From Butyrivibrio sp. UBA3740 (lineage in GTDB: Bacteria > Bacillota > Clostridia > Lachnospirales > Lachnospiraceae), in contig DFGW01000092.1 of assembly GCA_002372465.1 (NCBI GenBank), forward strand, positions 1 through 34,672: 34,672 bases of DNA, in the 5' to 3' direction. The notes under the pieces were generated by a model that was not told where the DNA came from, did no database searches, and saw nothing but the letters and a program-made list of their open reading frames with translations. This document shows positions 24,730 through 33,421 of the stretch, piece after piece. A program made the translations under genes and the position numbers. Position 1 is the stretch's first letter. Every line of letters begins with the position of its first letter.

Positions 24730-24799
24730 TTCCCTTTCGACTAAATCTTAAGTATTTTTCTATGCTAACCATTTAAACATTTCCCTTTCGATTAATCTT
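24730..24799 (-). repeat. Duplicated ribosome-binding-site segment before the GH8 gene
   Basis: On the reverse strand AAGATTAATCGAAAGGGAA (24799-24781) is repeated almost exactly as AAGATTTAGTCGAAAGGGAA (24749-24730). Each copy places GAAAGGGAA 5-9 bases before an in-frame ATG (24772 and 24724). The gene may therefore have two translation starts, the longer giving MVSIEKYLRFSRKGTA as an N-terminal extension. Confidence 0.75.
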
Positions 24800-24846
24800 C
24801 GCTTATTTTGTCATCTGGTATTCAATTTTTGCTAAGCCGGATATGT

Positions 24847-24861
24847 TATAATGAAATGATG
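24847..24861 (+). promoter_or_regulatory. TATAAT box directly before the SNF2 start codons (possible leaderless start)
   Basis: A perfect TATAAT at 24847-24852 is followed only four bases later by ATGATG. If it is a -10 box, transcription would start at or near the first codons and the message would lack a leader. No convincing -35 hexamer lies 16-18 bases upstream, so it may be chance in an AT-rich divergent gap. Confidence 0.35.
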
Positions 24862-27800
24862 CAAAAAGACTCAAGAGACAACTTCAGGGACAGCTTTGTA
24901 TCCGGCTCGGGGAGGCGGTTTGTTTCTGATGCAAGGCAGGAATTCTACTACACCTCCTTTGAGACCAGAAACCTTCTAAGATCCTATGCTCCTGAGGGAG
25001 ATTCACCGCTTCTTTACAAAAAGGCCACCTTCGTGAGCCTTACTCCACACATTGTTTTTAACAGGGATAAGATGCTTCTAAGTCTTAACATCTCTTCAGA
25101 TACCTCGGGCCACAGCTATGTGGTAAAAGATATTTTGGAGCTGGTTATGGCAGTGGAGAAAAAGGAGACCCTTTCCTACGGCAAGCACCTGGAGTTTGTT
25201 CATGACATGTCCGCATTTTCTGATGATTCCAGGAGAATCCTTAAGTTCCTTCGAAACTACTTTAGAAATAAGGTATCAGGGAGCCTGTCCTATTCCTACG
25301 CAAAGGGCCATTCCAAGCAGCTGGAGCTGTCCGGCCATGAGATAGATGAGTTCTTTTCTTCGGTATCTTCAGTGTATTTCCAGAACGCGGATTTCAGGGC
25401 AAGATATTCTGATGAGAGGCTCCTTCAGATAGTTCCGCTCTTTCCGCCAATAGATCTTCACGTTGAGAAGAACAAGAACGGAGTTACCTTTGAAGCCAGC
25501 GCCTTTACCATGTTTGAGGGCTATTCCTATATATATTTTGAGCGAAGAAGAAAGCTCCACATGATCCCAAGAGAGGACTGTGAGGCGGTTTTGCCCTTCC
25601 TTACCTTCCTGTCCGGCAGAAGGACCGAGAATGAGCTTTTTGTTGCGGAAAAGGACCTGACTCTTTTTTCAACCGGCCTGCTTCCGGTGATAGAGGAGTT
25701 CTTTAATGTCAGCTTCGACGGCTTTGAGCCTGTTAAGTATTCTCCTGATATTCCCACCTTCAGGCTTTACCTTGATATGCCTGATGAGGAGACCATAACA
25801 TGTGATATCCTTGCTGTTTACAGGCATAGAAACGGTGAGGAAGAGACCTTCAGAGTACTTAAGAAGGAGCGGGAAGAGCAGGGAGCTGGGGATCTTCCTG
25901 ATGGCAAAAGAACTGTCAGAAGAAACCACCTTTTGGAAAACAGGACAGCTTCTGCCGTAAGCCCATATTTTGACTATCTGGATGAGGAAAAGCACCTTCT
26001 GATCCTTAAGGCAAAGGAAGAGGAGGGTGACAGGCTTTTTAGTTTCATAGCAGAGGATATTCCCGTCCTTAACAGCGCCTATGATGTATTCCTGTCAGAT
26101 TCCATAAGGGAAGTTCATGTTTCGGCCGCACCAAAGGTCAATCTGGGAGTATCGGTCATATCTGACCTTCTGGAGCTTTCCATCGTCCCGGAGGATATTT
26201 CGGAAAAAGAACTCTCGGAGATCCTTACAAGATATGAGAGGAAAAAGAAATATTACCGTTTAAAGAGCGGAGAGATCATAAATCTAAACAGCCCCCAGAT
26301 GGAGCTTTTGTTTTCCATAAAGGAGGGCCTTGGGATCAGTGAAGAAGAGGTCCTTCAGGGTCATGCTCCCATACCTAAATACAGGGCGTTATTTTTGGAT
26401 TCCATAGCTAATGAAGCCGCAGAAAGAGGGGCGTCGCCTCTTTCAAGGAGCAGGGACTTTAAAGCTATCATCAGCTCTTTTGTCGGGGAGGATAGTATTG
26501 CACCGGTGCCCGAGAGCCTTGATAAGGTACTTCGTGACTACCAGAAGACAGGCTACAGGTGGCTTGGGCTCCTTAAAAGAAACGGCTTTGGTGGAATACT
26601 GGCTGATGATATGGGCCTTGGGAAGACGATCCAGGTTCTTGCGCTGCTTCTTTCTGTAAAAAATGAGAATAAGGAAAAGGGGATAAGAAACGGGTGCTCT
26701 CTTATAGTTTGTCCCGCATCCCTTGTATATAACTGGCAGCATGAGATAAAGAAGTTCACACCTTCTCTTAACTGCGAACTTGCCATAGGCATAAAGCCTG
26801 ACAGAGTCAGGGTTACCTCGGAGATCGAGGAGGAAAAAACAGACGTTATAATAACATCCTATGACCTTTTAAGGCGGGATGTGAGCCTTTATAAATACCT
26901 TCACTTTGACACCATGATCATCGATGAAGCCCAGTTTATCAAAAACCCGGGGACTTTAGGTTCTAAAGCTGTTAAGAGTATAAAGGCTTCCTTTAAGGTG
27001 GCGCTTACGGGAACTCCCATAGAAAACCGTCTCAGCGAGCTATGGAGCATCTTCGAATACTGCATGCCGGGATATCTCTTTTCCTATAAGGCATTTCATG
27101 ACCGCATAGAGGTACCGGCGGTACAGGATGGGGATGAGATGGCCATGGCACATCTTAAGCGGATGATAGCTCCCTTTGTGCTTAGGAGAGTTAAGAAGGA
27201 TGTCTTAAAAGACCTTCCGGATAAGCTGGAGGAGAACATAGTTGCCAGGATGACGCAGGAGCAGGGGCAGCTCTACAGAGCACATCTTCAGAGAATAAAG
27301 CTCTTTGTGGGCAGCAAGAGCGACGAGGAGTTCAAGAGGGAGCGTATAGCCATATTGTCGGAGCTTACAAGACTCCGTCAGCTTTGCTGCGATCCGGGAC
27401 TTATCTATGAGGGGTATAAGGGCGGAAGTGCCAAGGCGGACCTCTGTGTAGAGATGATACAGGCAGCAGCTGAGAGCGGGCATAAGGTTCTTTTGTTCTC
27501 CCAGTTTACATCCATGCTTGACAGGCTGGTAAAGCTCCTTGGAAAGGCGGGAATCTCTTACTATCTGCTTACGGGAGCTACTAAGAAGGAAGACAGGATC
27601 CGCATGGTGGATGCCTTCCAGGAGGACGACACGAAGGTGTTCTGCATATCCCTGAAGGCAGGAGGTACTGGACTTAACCTGACTGCGGCGGATATTGTGA
27701 TCCACTTTGATCACTGGTGGAATGTGGCGGTGGAGAATCAGGCCACCGACAGAGCCCACAGAATAGGCCAGAAGAACGTGGTAACGGTCTACAGGCTCAT

Positions 27801-27936
27801 CATGAAGGACACCATCGAGGAACGCATTATAAGGCTTCAGAACAGAAAAAAGGAGCTGGCGGACCAGCTCCTTGATGGTGATAGTATGGCAGGTACCAGT
27901 TTCTCCAAGGAAGAGCTTCTGGAACTGCTAAGCTGA
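24856..27936 (+). CDS. SNF2-family DNA helicase/translocase
   Basis: The 1026-residue protein has a long N-terminal bacterial SNF2-associated region (about 1-540) and a SNF2 ATPase core. Motifs are DDMGLGKTIQ (about 583), SYDLLRRD, IIDEAQFIKN (DEAQ box, about 689) and LTGTPIENRLSELW. The second RecA lobe carries LLFSQFTSMLDRL, GGTGLNLTAAD and ATDRAHRIGQ (about 965). It should be a RapA/HepA-like double-stranded DNA translocase that remodels protein-DNA or transcription complexes. No SWIM zinc motif is seen. The start is uncertain: tandem ATGs at 24856 and 24859 have no ribosome binding site and sit just after TATAAT (24847-24852), while the longer TTG start at 24808 would contain that box. 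No defence genes surround it. Confidence 0.9.
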   Translation: MMQKDSRDNFRDSFVSGSGRRFVSDARQEFYYTSFETRNLLRSYAPEGDSPLLYKKATFVSLTPHIVFNRDKMLLSLNISSDTSGHSYVVKDILELVMAVEKKETLSYGKHLEFVHDMSAFSDDSRRILKFLRNYFRNKVSGSLSYSYAKGHSKQLELSGHEIDEFFSSVSSVYFQNADFRARYSDERLLQIVPLFPPIDLHVEKNKNGVTFEASAFTMFEGYSYIYFERRRKLHMIPREDCEAVLPFLTFLSGRRTENELFVAEKDLTLFSTGLLPVIEEFFNVSFDGFEPVKYSPDIPTFRLYLDMPDEETITCDILAVYRHRNGEEETFRVLKKEREEQGAGDLPDGKRTVRRNHLLENRTASAVSPYFDYLDEEKHLLILKAKEEEGDRLFSFIAEDIPVLNSAYDVFLSDSIREVHVSAAPKVNLGVSVISDLLELSIVPEDISEKELSEILTRYERKKKYYRLKSGEIINLNSPQMELLFSIKEGLGISEEEVLQGHAPIPKYRALFLDSIANEAAERGASPLSRSRDFKAIISSFVGEDSIAPVPESLDKVLRDYQKTGYRWLGLLKRNGFGGILADDMGLGKTIQVLALLLSVKNENKEKGIRNGCSLIVCPASLVYNWQHEIKKFTPSLNCELAIGIKPDRVRVTSEIEEEKTDVIITSYDLLRRDVSLYKYLHFDTMIIDEAQFIKNPGTLGSKAVKSIKASFKVALTGTPIENRLSELWSIFEYCMPGYLFSYKAFHDRIEVPAVQDGDEMAMAHLKRMIAPFVLRRVKKDVLKDLPDKLEENIVARMTQEQGQLYRAHLQRIKLFVGSKSDEEFKRERIAILSELTRLRQLCCDPGLIYEGYKGGSAKADLCVEMIQAAAESGHKVLLFSQFTSMLDRLVKLLGKAGISYYLLTGATKKEDRIRMVDAFQEDDTKVFCISLKAGGTGLNLTAADIVIHFDHWWNVAVENQATDRAHRIGQKNVVTVYRLIMKDTIEERIIRLQNRKKELADQLLDGDSMAGTSFSKEELLELLS

Positions 27937-27943
27937 ATTTGAA

Positions 27944-28921
27944 TTACACTGCGCCGGCATAACTTTCAAGAGTATCCAGAACATCGGCAAAATACCTCTT
28001 TCTGGAGTCATCGTCGGCATTGAAGATCTCATGCCTTGAGTTTTCATAGGGGTGGAAATCGGCATGAGGAACCTTTGCTTTAAAAGCTTCATAGCCCGCG
28101 GAATCTATAAGGTGATCCTGGCCGGCGGTCATGACCGTGATGGGAAGCTTGATCCTACCGGCGTTTTTAATGGCCTTATCCGTGGCCTTCATGCTGGCAA
28201 CTGCCCAGCCAAAGGAGGCGGCACTCATCTGATAATGGGGATCGTTAATGCGCTGGTTAAACTGATAATCGAATCTTGCACGGGACAGAGCACTGCAGCC
28301 TTCGAACTTTGGAACGGGGCTGAAGTGCTTTTGATTTGGGGCAAGCTTTTTGGTCTTGCCAAAGAGAAAGGCATAGATGCCAATCAGCGTCTTTACAAAG
28401 GGCGAGTAGTCTGCTCCCTTCATCTTCAGCATGGGAGATGAGAGTATGGCTGCCCTGAAGGTATCAGGATGGCTTTCCAGGTACAGAGTTGCCGTGCATC
28501 CGCCCATGGAGTGGGCTATAAGGTACAGAATAAGGCCCTCTGCTTCAGGTCTTACTATGTTATCGATAAAAAAGCTAAGGTCCGCCACATAGGTATCGTA
28601 TTTATCAATATAGATGACGTCATTTTCAGGGCACTTTCCTTCGGAATAGCCGTGCCCTCTTTGCTCTAAGAAGAACACCTTGTAGCCTGCCTGAAAAAGA
28701 TACCAGATGTATTCCCTGTACTTGCCGAAAAATTCGCCCATTCCGTGGACTATGACTATTGCAGCCCTTGGAAGTGCAGGTGATGCTACGTAGTAGTTGA
28801 ATTTAAGTCCCTGAGGATTTGTAAAGCTATCCTGTCTTACGAAAGCTCTTTTCCATTCTTCATTCTCTGTTGTCATGGCGGCAAGGAAATCATCCTCACC
28901 AAGAAACTTGATATCACTCAT
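27944..28921 (-). CDS. Alpha/beta hydrolase, monoacylglycerol lipase/lysophospholipase-like
   Basis: The 325-residue enzyme has IVIVHGMGEFFGKYREY (oxyanion region), EQRGHGYSEG, and the nucleophile Ser138 in LIAHSMGGC. The acid Asp is in MTAGQDHLID and the catalytic His in YENSRHEIFN. This is the serine aminopeptidase S33/lysophospholipase pattern that hydrolyses short acyl esters or monoglycerides. The first position of the GxSxG elbow is Ala (AHSMG), a tolerated but less common variant. There is no signal peptide. Its ATG overlaps the last base of the symporter stop codon (TAATG), so both come from one transcript. It may remove acyl groups from the imported compound. It converges with the SNF2 gene after 7 nt. 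Confidence 0.9.
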   Translation of the reverse strand: MSDIKFLGEDDFLAAMTTENEEWKRAFVRQDSFTNPQGLKFNYYVASPALPRAAIVIVHGMGEFFGKYREYIWYLFQAGYKVFFLEQRGHGYSEGKCPENDVIYIDKYDTYVADLSFFIDNIVRPEAEGLILYLIAHSMGGCTATLYLESHPDTFRAAILSSPMLKMKGADYSPFVKTLIGIYAFLFGKTKKLAPNQKHFSPVPKFEGCSALSRARFDYQFNQRINDPHYQMSAASFGWAVASMKATDKAIKNAGRIKLPITVMTAGQDHLIDSAGYEAFKAKVPHADFHPYENSRHEIFNADDDSRKRYFADVLDTLESYAGAV

Positions 28922-30402
28922 TATGATTTCCTTCCGGGATGGGTATTGTCAGTATTCCAGAGCTTGTCAAAGGACATGCCCGTAACCTTTTCGCAGACCT
29001 TGATTTCTTCCTCTGTAGGCTTTGTCAGAATTTCACCCCTGCGCCTTCCGATTTCTCTTTGAACGATCCTGAACTCTTTTCCTGTGAGAGGGAACTTGAT
29101 GCCTGCAATGATGAGCAGGATCATCAGGATGACGGGCACAAATACGTAGATATAGACGATTCCTCTCTGGGTTGCAAGGCTCTGACGAAGACCGTTGTTG
29201 GCGATAACTTCATCGTAGCCCACAGCTGAAAGAAGGAAGCCGATAACAGCAGCTGAAGTACCGGATGATATTTTACGGGCAAAGGTTGCCATTCCGGATA
29301 CGATTCCCGGCCTTCTGACGGAGGTTATAAGCTCATCCACCTCAGCCATATCAGCCATTATTGAAAAGATACTTGTCAGTGTTGCAGCATTACCAAAACC
29401 AATGAAGGCTGTAAGAACAAGGACAGGTACTATAGAAGCACCTTCGCTTGAAAAGGCCAAAAGACCTAAGGTTGCAAAGAGCCTCATGGGCGCACCGATG
29501 AGAATAGTTGTCCTCTTGGAGGTGGCGGCCATTACAGGGCCCCAGACCAGCATTCCAAGAAGCTGCGAAATAAGGATAACAGCCATGAGGTATGTGAAAT
29601 ATCCATTGCCGTAGCCATTAAGCACGTCATCAACATAGTACACAGCCATACCGGATACAAAGTCCATTCCGCACTGACCAAAGAGATAGATGCAGATGAA
29701 CAGACGGAATGAGTGGCTTCTGAATACGCTGGCTGCCTGAGGAAAGCTCTCAATAAGGCTTGTCTTTACAGGGGCCTTCTGATGCTCCCAGGTGCCAAGG
29801 AAAGTTACCATTGATGTTACGAAGAAAAGGAAACCAAAGAGCAGAGCGCAGCGAAGGTATGCCCCGGTGTCCAGATTGTCCTTGATGATAAAGGTGGGAA
29901 CCAGTCCGCAGACCATGGATCCGAGAGTGGACCATATCATTCTTACATTGGAGAACTTGGCACGGACGGTGTAGTCATCGATCATATCCGGCAAAAGCCC
30001 GTTGTATGGAACTGAAATGATGGTGAATCCTGTTGAAAACAGGCAGTACATAAACAGATAAAAGATGTACAGACCTGCAATTGACCTGGTGGGGATGGTG
30101 ACCCACATGACGATGAAGGTAAGGGCGGATACGATTCCGCCTACCATGATATAGAATCTCTTGGCGCCAAACCTTGAAACCGTGCGGTCTGTGATGTTAC
30201 CCATCATAGGGTCTGTTATCGCATCCCAGATCTTGCCCACAAGAGGAATGGTTCCTGCTAAAGCAGCAGGCATTCCCAATGCCTTAGTCAGAAATACCGT
30301 AAAAAAGGTGTTGATGATAACGAAGGCACCGCCTCCGTAGAACTCGGCCATGCCATACATCATACGTCTGCCAAGGCCATAATTTTCTTTTTTTGCTCCC
30401 AT
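28921..30402 (-). CDS. GPH-family (MelB-like) sugar:cation symporter
   Basis: The 493-residue membrane protein has about twelve hydrophobic helices. It also shows family landmarks: GLGRRMMYGMAEFYGGGAFVI at the start, GKIWDAITDPMMGNITDRT in the first loop, and VPYNGLLPDM near helix 4-5. These place it in the glycoside-pentoside-hexuronide symporters that import sugars or glycosides with Na+ or H+. The C-terminus is cytoplasmic and charged (RRRGEILTKPTEEEIKVCEKVTG). A longer frame exists upstream, but I choose ATG at 30402, which follows a GGGGG-rich site and begins the conserved region. It is divergent from the TetR gene and is translationally coupled to the hydrolase. Substrate cannot be deduced; an acylated glycoside is one idea. 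Confidence 0.9.
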   Translation of the reverse strand: MGAKKENYGLGRRMMYGMAEFYGGGAFVIINTFFTVFLTKALGMPAALAGTIPLVGKIWDAITDPMMGNITDRTVSRFGAKRFYIMVGGIVSALTFIVMWVTIPTRSIAGLYIFYLFMYCLFSTGFTIISVPYNGLLPDMIDDYTVRAKFSNVRMIWSTLGSMVCGLVPTFIIKDNLDTGAYLRCALLFGFLFFVTSMVTFLGTWEHQKAPVKTSLIESFPQAASVFRSHSFRLFICIYLFGQCGMDFVSGMAVYYVDDVLNGYGNGYFTYLMAVILISQLLGMLVWGPVMAATSKRTTILIGAPMRLFATLGLLAFSSEGASIVPVLVLTAFIGFGNAATLTSIFSIMADMAEVDELITSVRRPGIVSGMATFARKISSGTSAAVIGFLLSAVGYDEVIANNGLRQSLATQRGIVYIYVFVPVILMILLIIAGIKFPLTGKEFRIVQREIGRRRGEILTKPTEEEIKVCEKVTGMSFDKLWNTDNTHPGRKS

Positions 30403-30448
30403 AAAATAACCCCCAATATTTAGTGCGGAGTTTAACCCCATACACCTA

Positions 30449-30477
30449 ATTATACTACTTAAAATTTCCTTTGACAC
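30449..30477 (-). promoter_or_regulatory. Promoter of the symporter-hydrolase operon
   Basis: Read on the reverse strand, GTGTCA (30477-30472) and a perfect TATAAT (30454-30449) are separated by 17 nt. The -35 box matches consensus at four of six bases. It shares five positions with the -35 box of the opposite TetR promoter, so the two promoters stand back to back and should compete or be controlled together. Confidence 0.7.
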
Positions 30478-30547
30478 CGCTATTTTGTTTAGGTACAATA
30501 ATAACGCACGCTACTATAAGCCAGTCTGAAAATTCAAATTAAGTAGT
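30454..30547. promoter_or_regulatory. Candidate TetR operator half-sites around the divergent promoters
   Basis: ACTACTTAA at 30454-30462 and its exact reverse complement TTAAGTAGT at 30539-30547 flank the divergent promoters 76 nt apart. A related CTACTATAAG lies at 30511-30520. One arm touches the -10 box of the symporter promoter and the others lie in the TetR leader. A DNA-looping or multi-site arrangement is possible, but no compact palindrome typical of TetR operators was found. Confidence 0.4.
30471..30499 (+). promoter_or_regulatory. Promoter of the TetR-family regulator gene
   Basis: TTGACA (30471-30476) and TACAAT (30494-30499) are spaced by 17 nt, a near-perfect sigma-A promoter. 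It gives a leader of about 60 nt before the regulator start at 30567. Confidence 0.85.
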
Positions 30548-30566
30548 GGCTGTCGGGAGGAGTAAT

Positions 30567-31118
30567 ATGTCTAGAAAAGCTACCATCACACAAAAAGAAA
30601 TAGTGAATGCGGCATTTAAGATTACCAAGAAGGAAGGATTCGAACAGATCACTTCCCGTAAGCTTGCTGCAGCTGCAGGTTGTTCGACCCAGCCTATTTT
30701 TCGTATATATGAGAACATGGACGCTCTTAAGCAGGATGTTTATGAGAAGGCTGCCGAATACTATCAGGAGTATTATGCAGAGTTCAAGAAGAACCATGAT
30801 ATCCCTTTTGTTGACCTTGGTCTTGCATACATTGGATTTGCCCAGAAGAACCCTCATCTGTTCAGACTTCTTTTCATCTCACAGCAGGGAAGTGAAGGAA
30901 AGAGCATGTACGACCTTGTTAACGGTAAGGATGAGAACGTTGTAAAAGAGATAAGCAAGGCAGCAGCTCTTGGAGCTAAGGATGCGCAGCAGCTCTTTAT
31001 GCAGATGTGGATCTTTATTCACGGCGCAGGCTGTATGGCTGTTACAGGCGATTATGATCTGGACGAGAGCGCTTCAGTCGGCATGCTGGAGTCAGCTTAC
31101 AAGTCATTCAGCGCATAA
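30567..31118 (+). CDS. TetR/AcrR-family transcriptional regulator
   Basis: The 183-residue protein has a helix-turn-helix at about 25-50 (GFEQITSRKLAAAAGCSTQPIFRIYENMDAL, cited in part), the usual TetR DNA-binding start. A C-terminal helical ligand and dimer domain follows with FAQKNPHLFRLLFIS and MWIFIHGAGCMAV. Start 30567 is preferred to a GTG seven codons earlier because GGGAGGAG at 30555-30562 sits five bases before it. It is divergent from the symporter-hydrolase pair and probably controls it and itself. The ligand is unknown. The RpiR gene follows 10 nt later and may share its transcript. Confidence 0.92.
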   Translation: MSRKATITQKEIVNAAFKITKKEGFEQITSRKLAAAAGCSTQPIFRIYENMDALKQDVYEKAAEYYQEYYAEFKKNHDIPFVDLGLAYIGFAQKNPHLFRLLFISQQGSEGKSMYDLVNGKDENVVKEISKAAALGAKDAQQLFMQMWIFIHGAGCMAVTGDYDLDESASVGMLESAYKSFSA

Positions 31119-31128
31119 CGGGTGAGCT

Positions 31129-32058
31129 ATGAAGTTCGAAAAGGACGTTGATGTAATCACAAGAATAAATGAATGCTACTCCAGGATGAGTAAGGGCAAG
31201 AAGAACATTGCTACCTACATCTGTGATCACTATGAGCAGGCTGTATTTATGACAGCCGCAGAGCTTGGCAAGATTGTCGGCATGAGTGAATCCACAGTTG
31301 TAAGGTTTGCTATGAGCCTTGGATATGATGGATATCCGGCCTTTCAGAAGTCCCTTGCATCCTGGGTATCTGATAAATTCGGGTCTGTTGAGAAGGTTGG
31401 AAGAAGGTTCGGCAAGAGTACCGAGGGCGAGATCCTTGATTCAATCCTCAAGTCTGATATTTCCAATATTGAGCATACCATCAACAACATTGATGTGGCA
31501 GCTTTCAAGACAGCTGTCGATATCATTCTGAAAGCAAGGACGGTGTACATTGTCGGTCTTCGCAGCTGTGAGCCCCTTGCTGATTTTTTGTGCTTTTATC
31601 TGAATATGATCCGGGGAAACAATGTGCTGATCCGCACCACAAGTGTCAGCGAGATGTTTGAACAGATGATCAGGATAGGGGACAGGGACTGCATTATCGG
31701 AATCAGCTTTCCAAGGTACTCCATGAGGACCTTAAAGTGCATGGAGTTTGCCAATGACCGTAATGCCAAGGTCATCACCATAACCGATTCTGTGCATTCA
31801 CCCATGAATCTGTATTCCTCCTGCAATATCCTTGCAAAGAGCGAGATGGCATCCATTGTTGATTCACTGGTGGCGCCCCTTAGCGTTATCAATGCGCTGG
31901 TTGTGGCCCTTTGTATGAGGAGACCCAACGAGGTTCAAGCTGACCTTAAGATGCTTGAGGAGACCTGGAACAATTATCAGGTATATCTTAATGACGAGAT
32001 TGATTTTGCTTCGGACGATGTGGCGATGCATATTAATCCCATCAAAAATCAGAACTGA
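31129..32058 (+). CDS. RpiR-family transcriptional regulator (HTH plus SIS domain)
   Basis: The 309-residue protein has an N-terminal HTH_6 domain (about 1-77, with MTAAELGKIVGMSESTVVRF) and a sugar-isomerase-fold SIS domain at about 115-255 (VYIVGLRSCEPLADF; IGISFPRYSMRTLKC). RpiR proteins sense phosphosugars and repress or activate sugar catabolism genes. It lies 10 nt after the TetR gene with GGGTGAG before ATG. Two different regulator families in one transcript beside a sugar symporter suggest dual control by importable ligand and by a phosphosugar. The target genes are not certain. Confidence 0.93.
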   Translation: MKFEKDVDVITRINECYSRMSKGKKNIATYICDHYEQAVFMTAAELGKIVGMSESTVVRFAMSLGYDGYPAFQKSLASWVSDKFGSVEKVGRRFGKSTEGEILDSILKSDISNIEHTINNIDVAAFKTAVDIILKARTVYIVGLRSCEPLADFLCFYLNMIRGNNVLIRTTSVSEMFEQMIRIGDRDCIIGISFPRYSMRTLKCMEFANDRNAKVITITDSVHSPMNLYSSCNILAKSEMASIVDSLVAPLSVINALVVALCMRRPNEVQADLKMLEETWNNYQVYLNDEIDFASDDVAMHINPIKNQN

Positions 32059-32082
32059 TCTGTTCTGATGAGGGTATAAAGT

Positions 32083-33369
32083 ATGAAGATTGCAGTGATT
32101 GGCTGCGGTGCAGCCGGTATGATGGCGGCGCTGTCTGCTGCGGGGAGCGGCGGAAGCGTCACTATTTTTGAGAAAAATGAAAAGCCCGGGAAAAAGATCT
32201 ATATCACCGGCAAGGGCAGATGCAACGTGACAAATGCCTGTGACGTAACTGATTATTTTGACAACGTCTGCAGAAACCCCAGATTTCTTTACAGCGCCAT
32301 ATACGGTTATGACAACCGGGCAGTTATGGACTTTTTTGAGGATAACGGCTGCAGGTTAAAGGTTGAGAGAGGCGACAGGGTTTTCCCTGTTTCGGACCAT
32401 TCATCAGATGTCATAAGGACACTCTATAACGCAGTTAAGAAGGCGGGAGTAAAGGTCCTTTTTGAAACGACTGTGTTCTCTGTTGAAAGCACCGGGGGAA
32501 AGGTGTCAGCTGTAGCTTACAGCAAAGGAAATGACCCCATAACCCATGAGGAGTTTGACAGAGTTATCATCTGCACCGGAGGAATGTCTTATCCCTCTAC
32601 AGGATCTACAGGAGACGGTTACAGGTTTGCTAAGGACTTGGGGCACAAGATCCTTGAGCCAAGGCCAAGTCTAGTGCCCTTTGAGGTTGAAGAGACATGG
32701 GTAAAAGAGCTGCAGGGTTTATCCCTTAGAAATGTAGGACTTAAGCTGTTCCTTGAAGATAAGGGTAAGGCGCCTTCAGAAGGCGGAAAGCCCGGCAAGA
32801 AAGCAAAGCCTGTTTACGACGGCTTTGGGGAGATGCTCTTTACACACTTTGGAGTGAGTGGTCCTTTAGTGCTGACTGCAAGCTGTTTCTATGAGAAGGA
32901 AAAGGCAGGACGACTTCTTCTTGACCTTAAGCCTGCCCTTGATGAGCAGCAGCTGGACAAAAGAGTCCTTCGTGATTTCGAAGCTGCTCCCAACAAGCAG
33001 TTTAAGAACGCACTGACAGCTCTTTTCCCATCCAAGATGATACCTGTGATGGTGGAGCTGTCCGGAATAGATCCTGAGAAGTCTGTGAACAACATTACAA
33101 GGGAAGAGCGCCAGAGCTTTGTGAAGCTGATCAAAAATGTGCCTATGACTATCACCGGCACAAGGAGCTTTAATGAGGCTATAATAACCAGGGGCGGAGT
33201 CAGTGTAAAAGAGATCGATCCCTCCACCATGGAGTCCAAGCTGATTAAAGGCCTGTACTTTGCGGGAGAAGTCATCGATGTCGACACCCAGACAGGAGGG
33301 TTCAACCTTCAGGTTGCCTGGTCAACCGGGCATCTTGCCGGAGAGTCTGCTGCTATATCGCAGGAATGA
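32083..33369 (+). CDS. FAD-dependent oxidoreductase, HI0933/BaiN-like
   Basis: The 428-residue flavoprotein begins with the dinucleotide fold VIGCGAAGMMAALSAA and a FEKNEKPGKKIYITGKGRCNVTNA segment that defines the HI0933/YhiN family. It ends with LYFAGEVIDVDTQTGGFNLQVAWSTGHLAG, the second FAD-contacting region. A middle insert contains a lysine- and glycine-rich loop (EGGKPGKKAKPVYDGFGEML). The family includes BaiN, proposed in bile-acid dehydroxylation, but most members are uncharacterised and are found in bacteria without bile-acid genes. Here it heads the conserved run with cmk and ispH, so a housekeeping role is more likely. Confidence 0.9.
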   Translation: MKIAVIGCGAAGMMAALSAAGSGGSVTIFEKNEKPGKKIYITGKGRCNVTNACDVTDYFDNVCRNPRFLYSAIYGYDNRAVMDFFEDNGCRLKVERGDRVFPVSDHSSDVIRTLYNAVKKAGVKVLFETTVFSVESTGGKVSAVAYSKGNDPITHEEFDRVIICTGGMSYPSTGSTGDGYRFAKDLGHKILEPRPSLVPFEVEETWVKELQGLSLRNVGLKLFLEDKGKAPSEGGKPGKKAKPVYDGFGEMLFTHFGVSGPLVLTASCFYEKEKAGRLLLDLKPALDEQQLDKRVLRDFEAAPNKQFKNALTALFPSKMIPVMVELSGIDPEKSVNNITREERQSFVKLIKNVPMTITGTRSFNEAIITRGGVSVKEIDPSTMESKLIKGLYFAGEVIDVDTQTGGFNLQVAWSTGHLAGESAAISQE

Positions 33370-33421
33370 CAGGAGCTTTTCAGAGAGCCTGATACATTAG
33401 AAATATAAAGGAGTTTATATT

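Noticed and set aside
24856..27936. SNF2 helicase as part of a phage-defence island (for example DISARM)
   Set aside because: No methylase, nuclease or phospholipase-D partner is nearby; the neighbours are sugar metabolism and lipase-like genes, so a lone RapA-like remodeller is more likely.
32083..33369. Bile-acid dehydroxylation role for the BaiN-like protein
   Set aside because: No other bai genes are present and the gene sits in a conserved cmk-ispH neighbourhood common in Clostridia lacking bile-acid metabolism.
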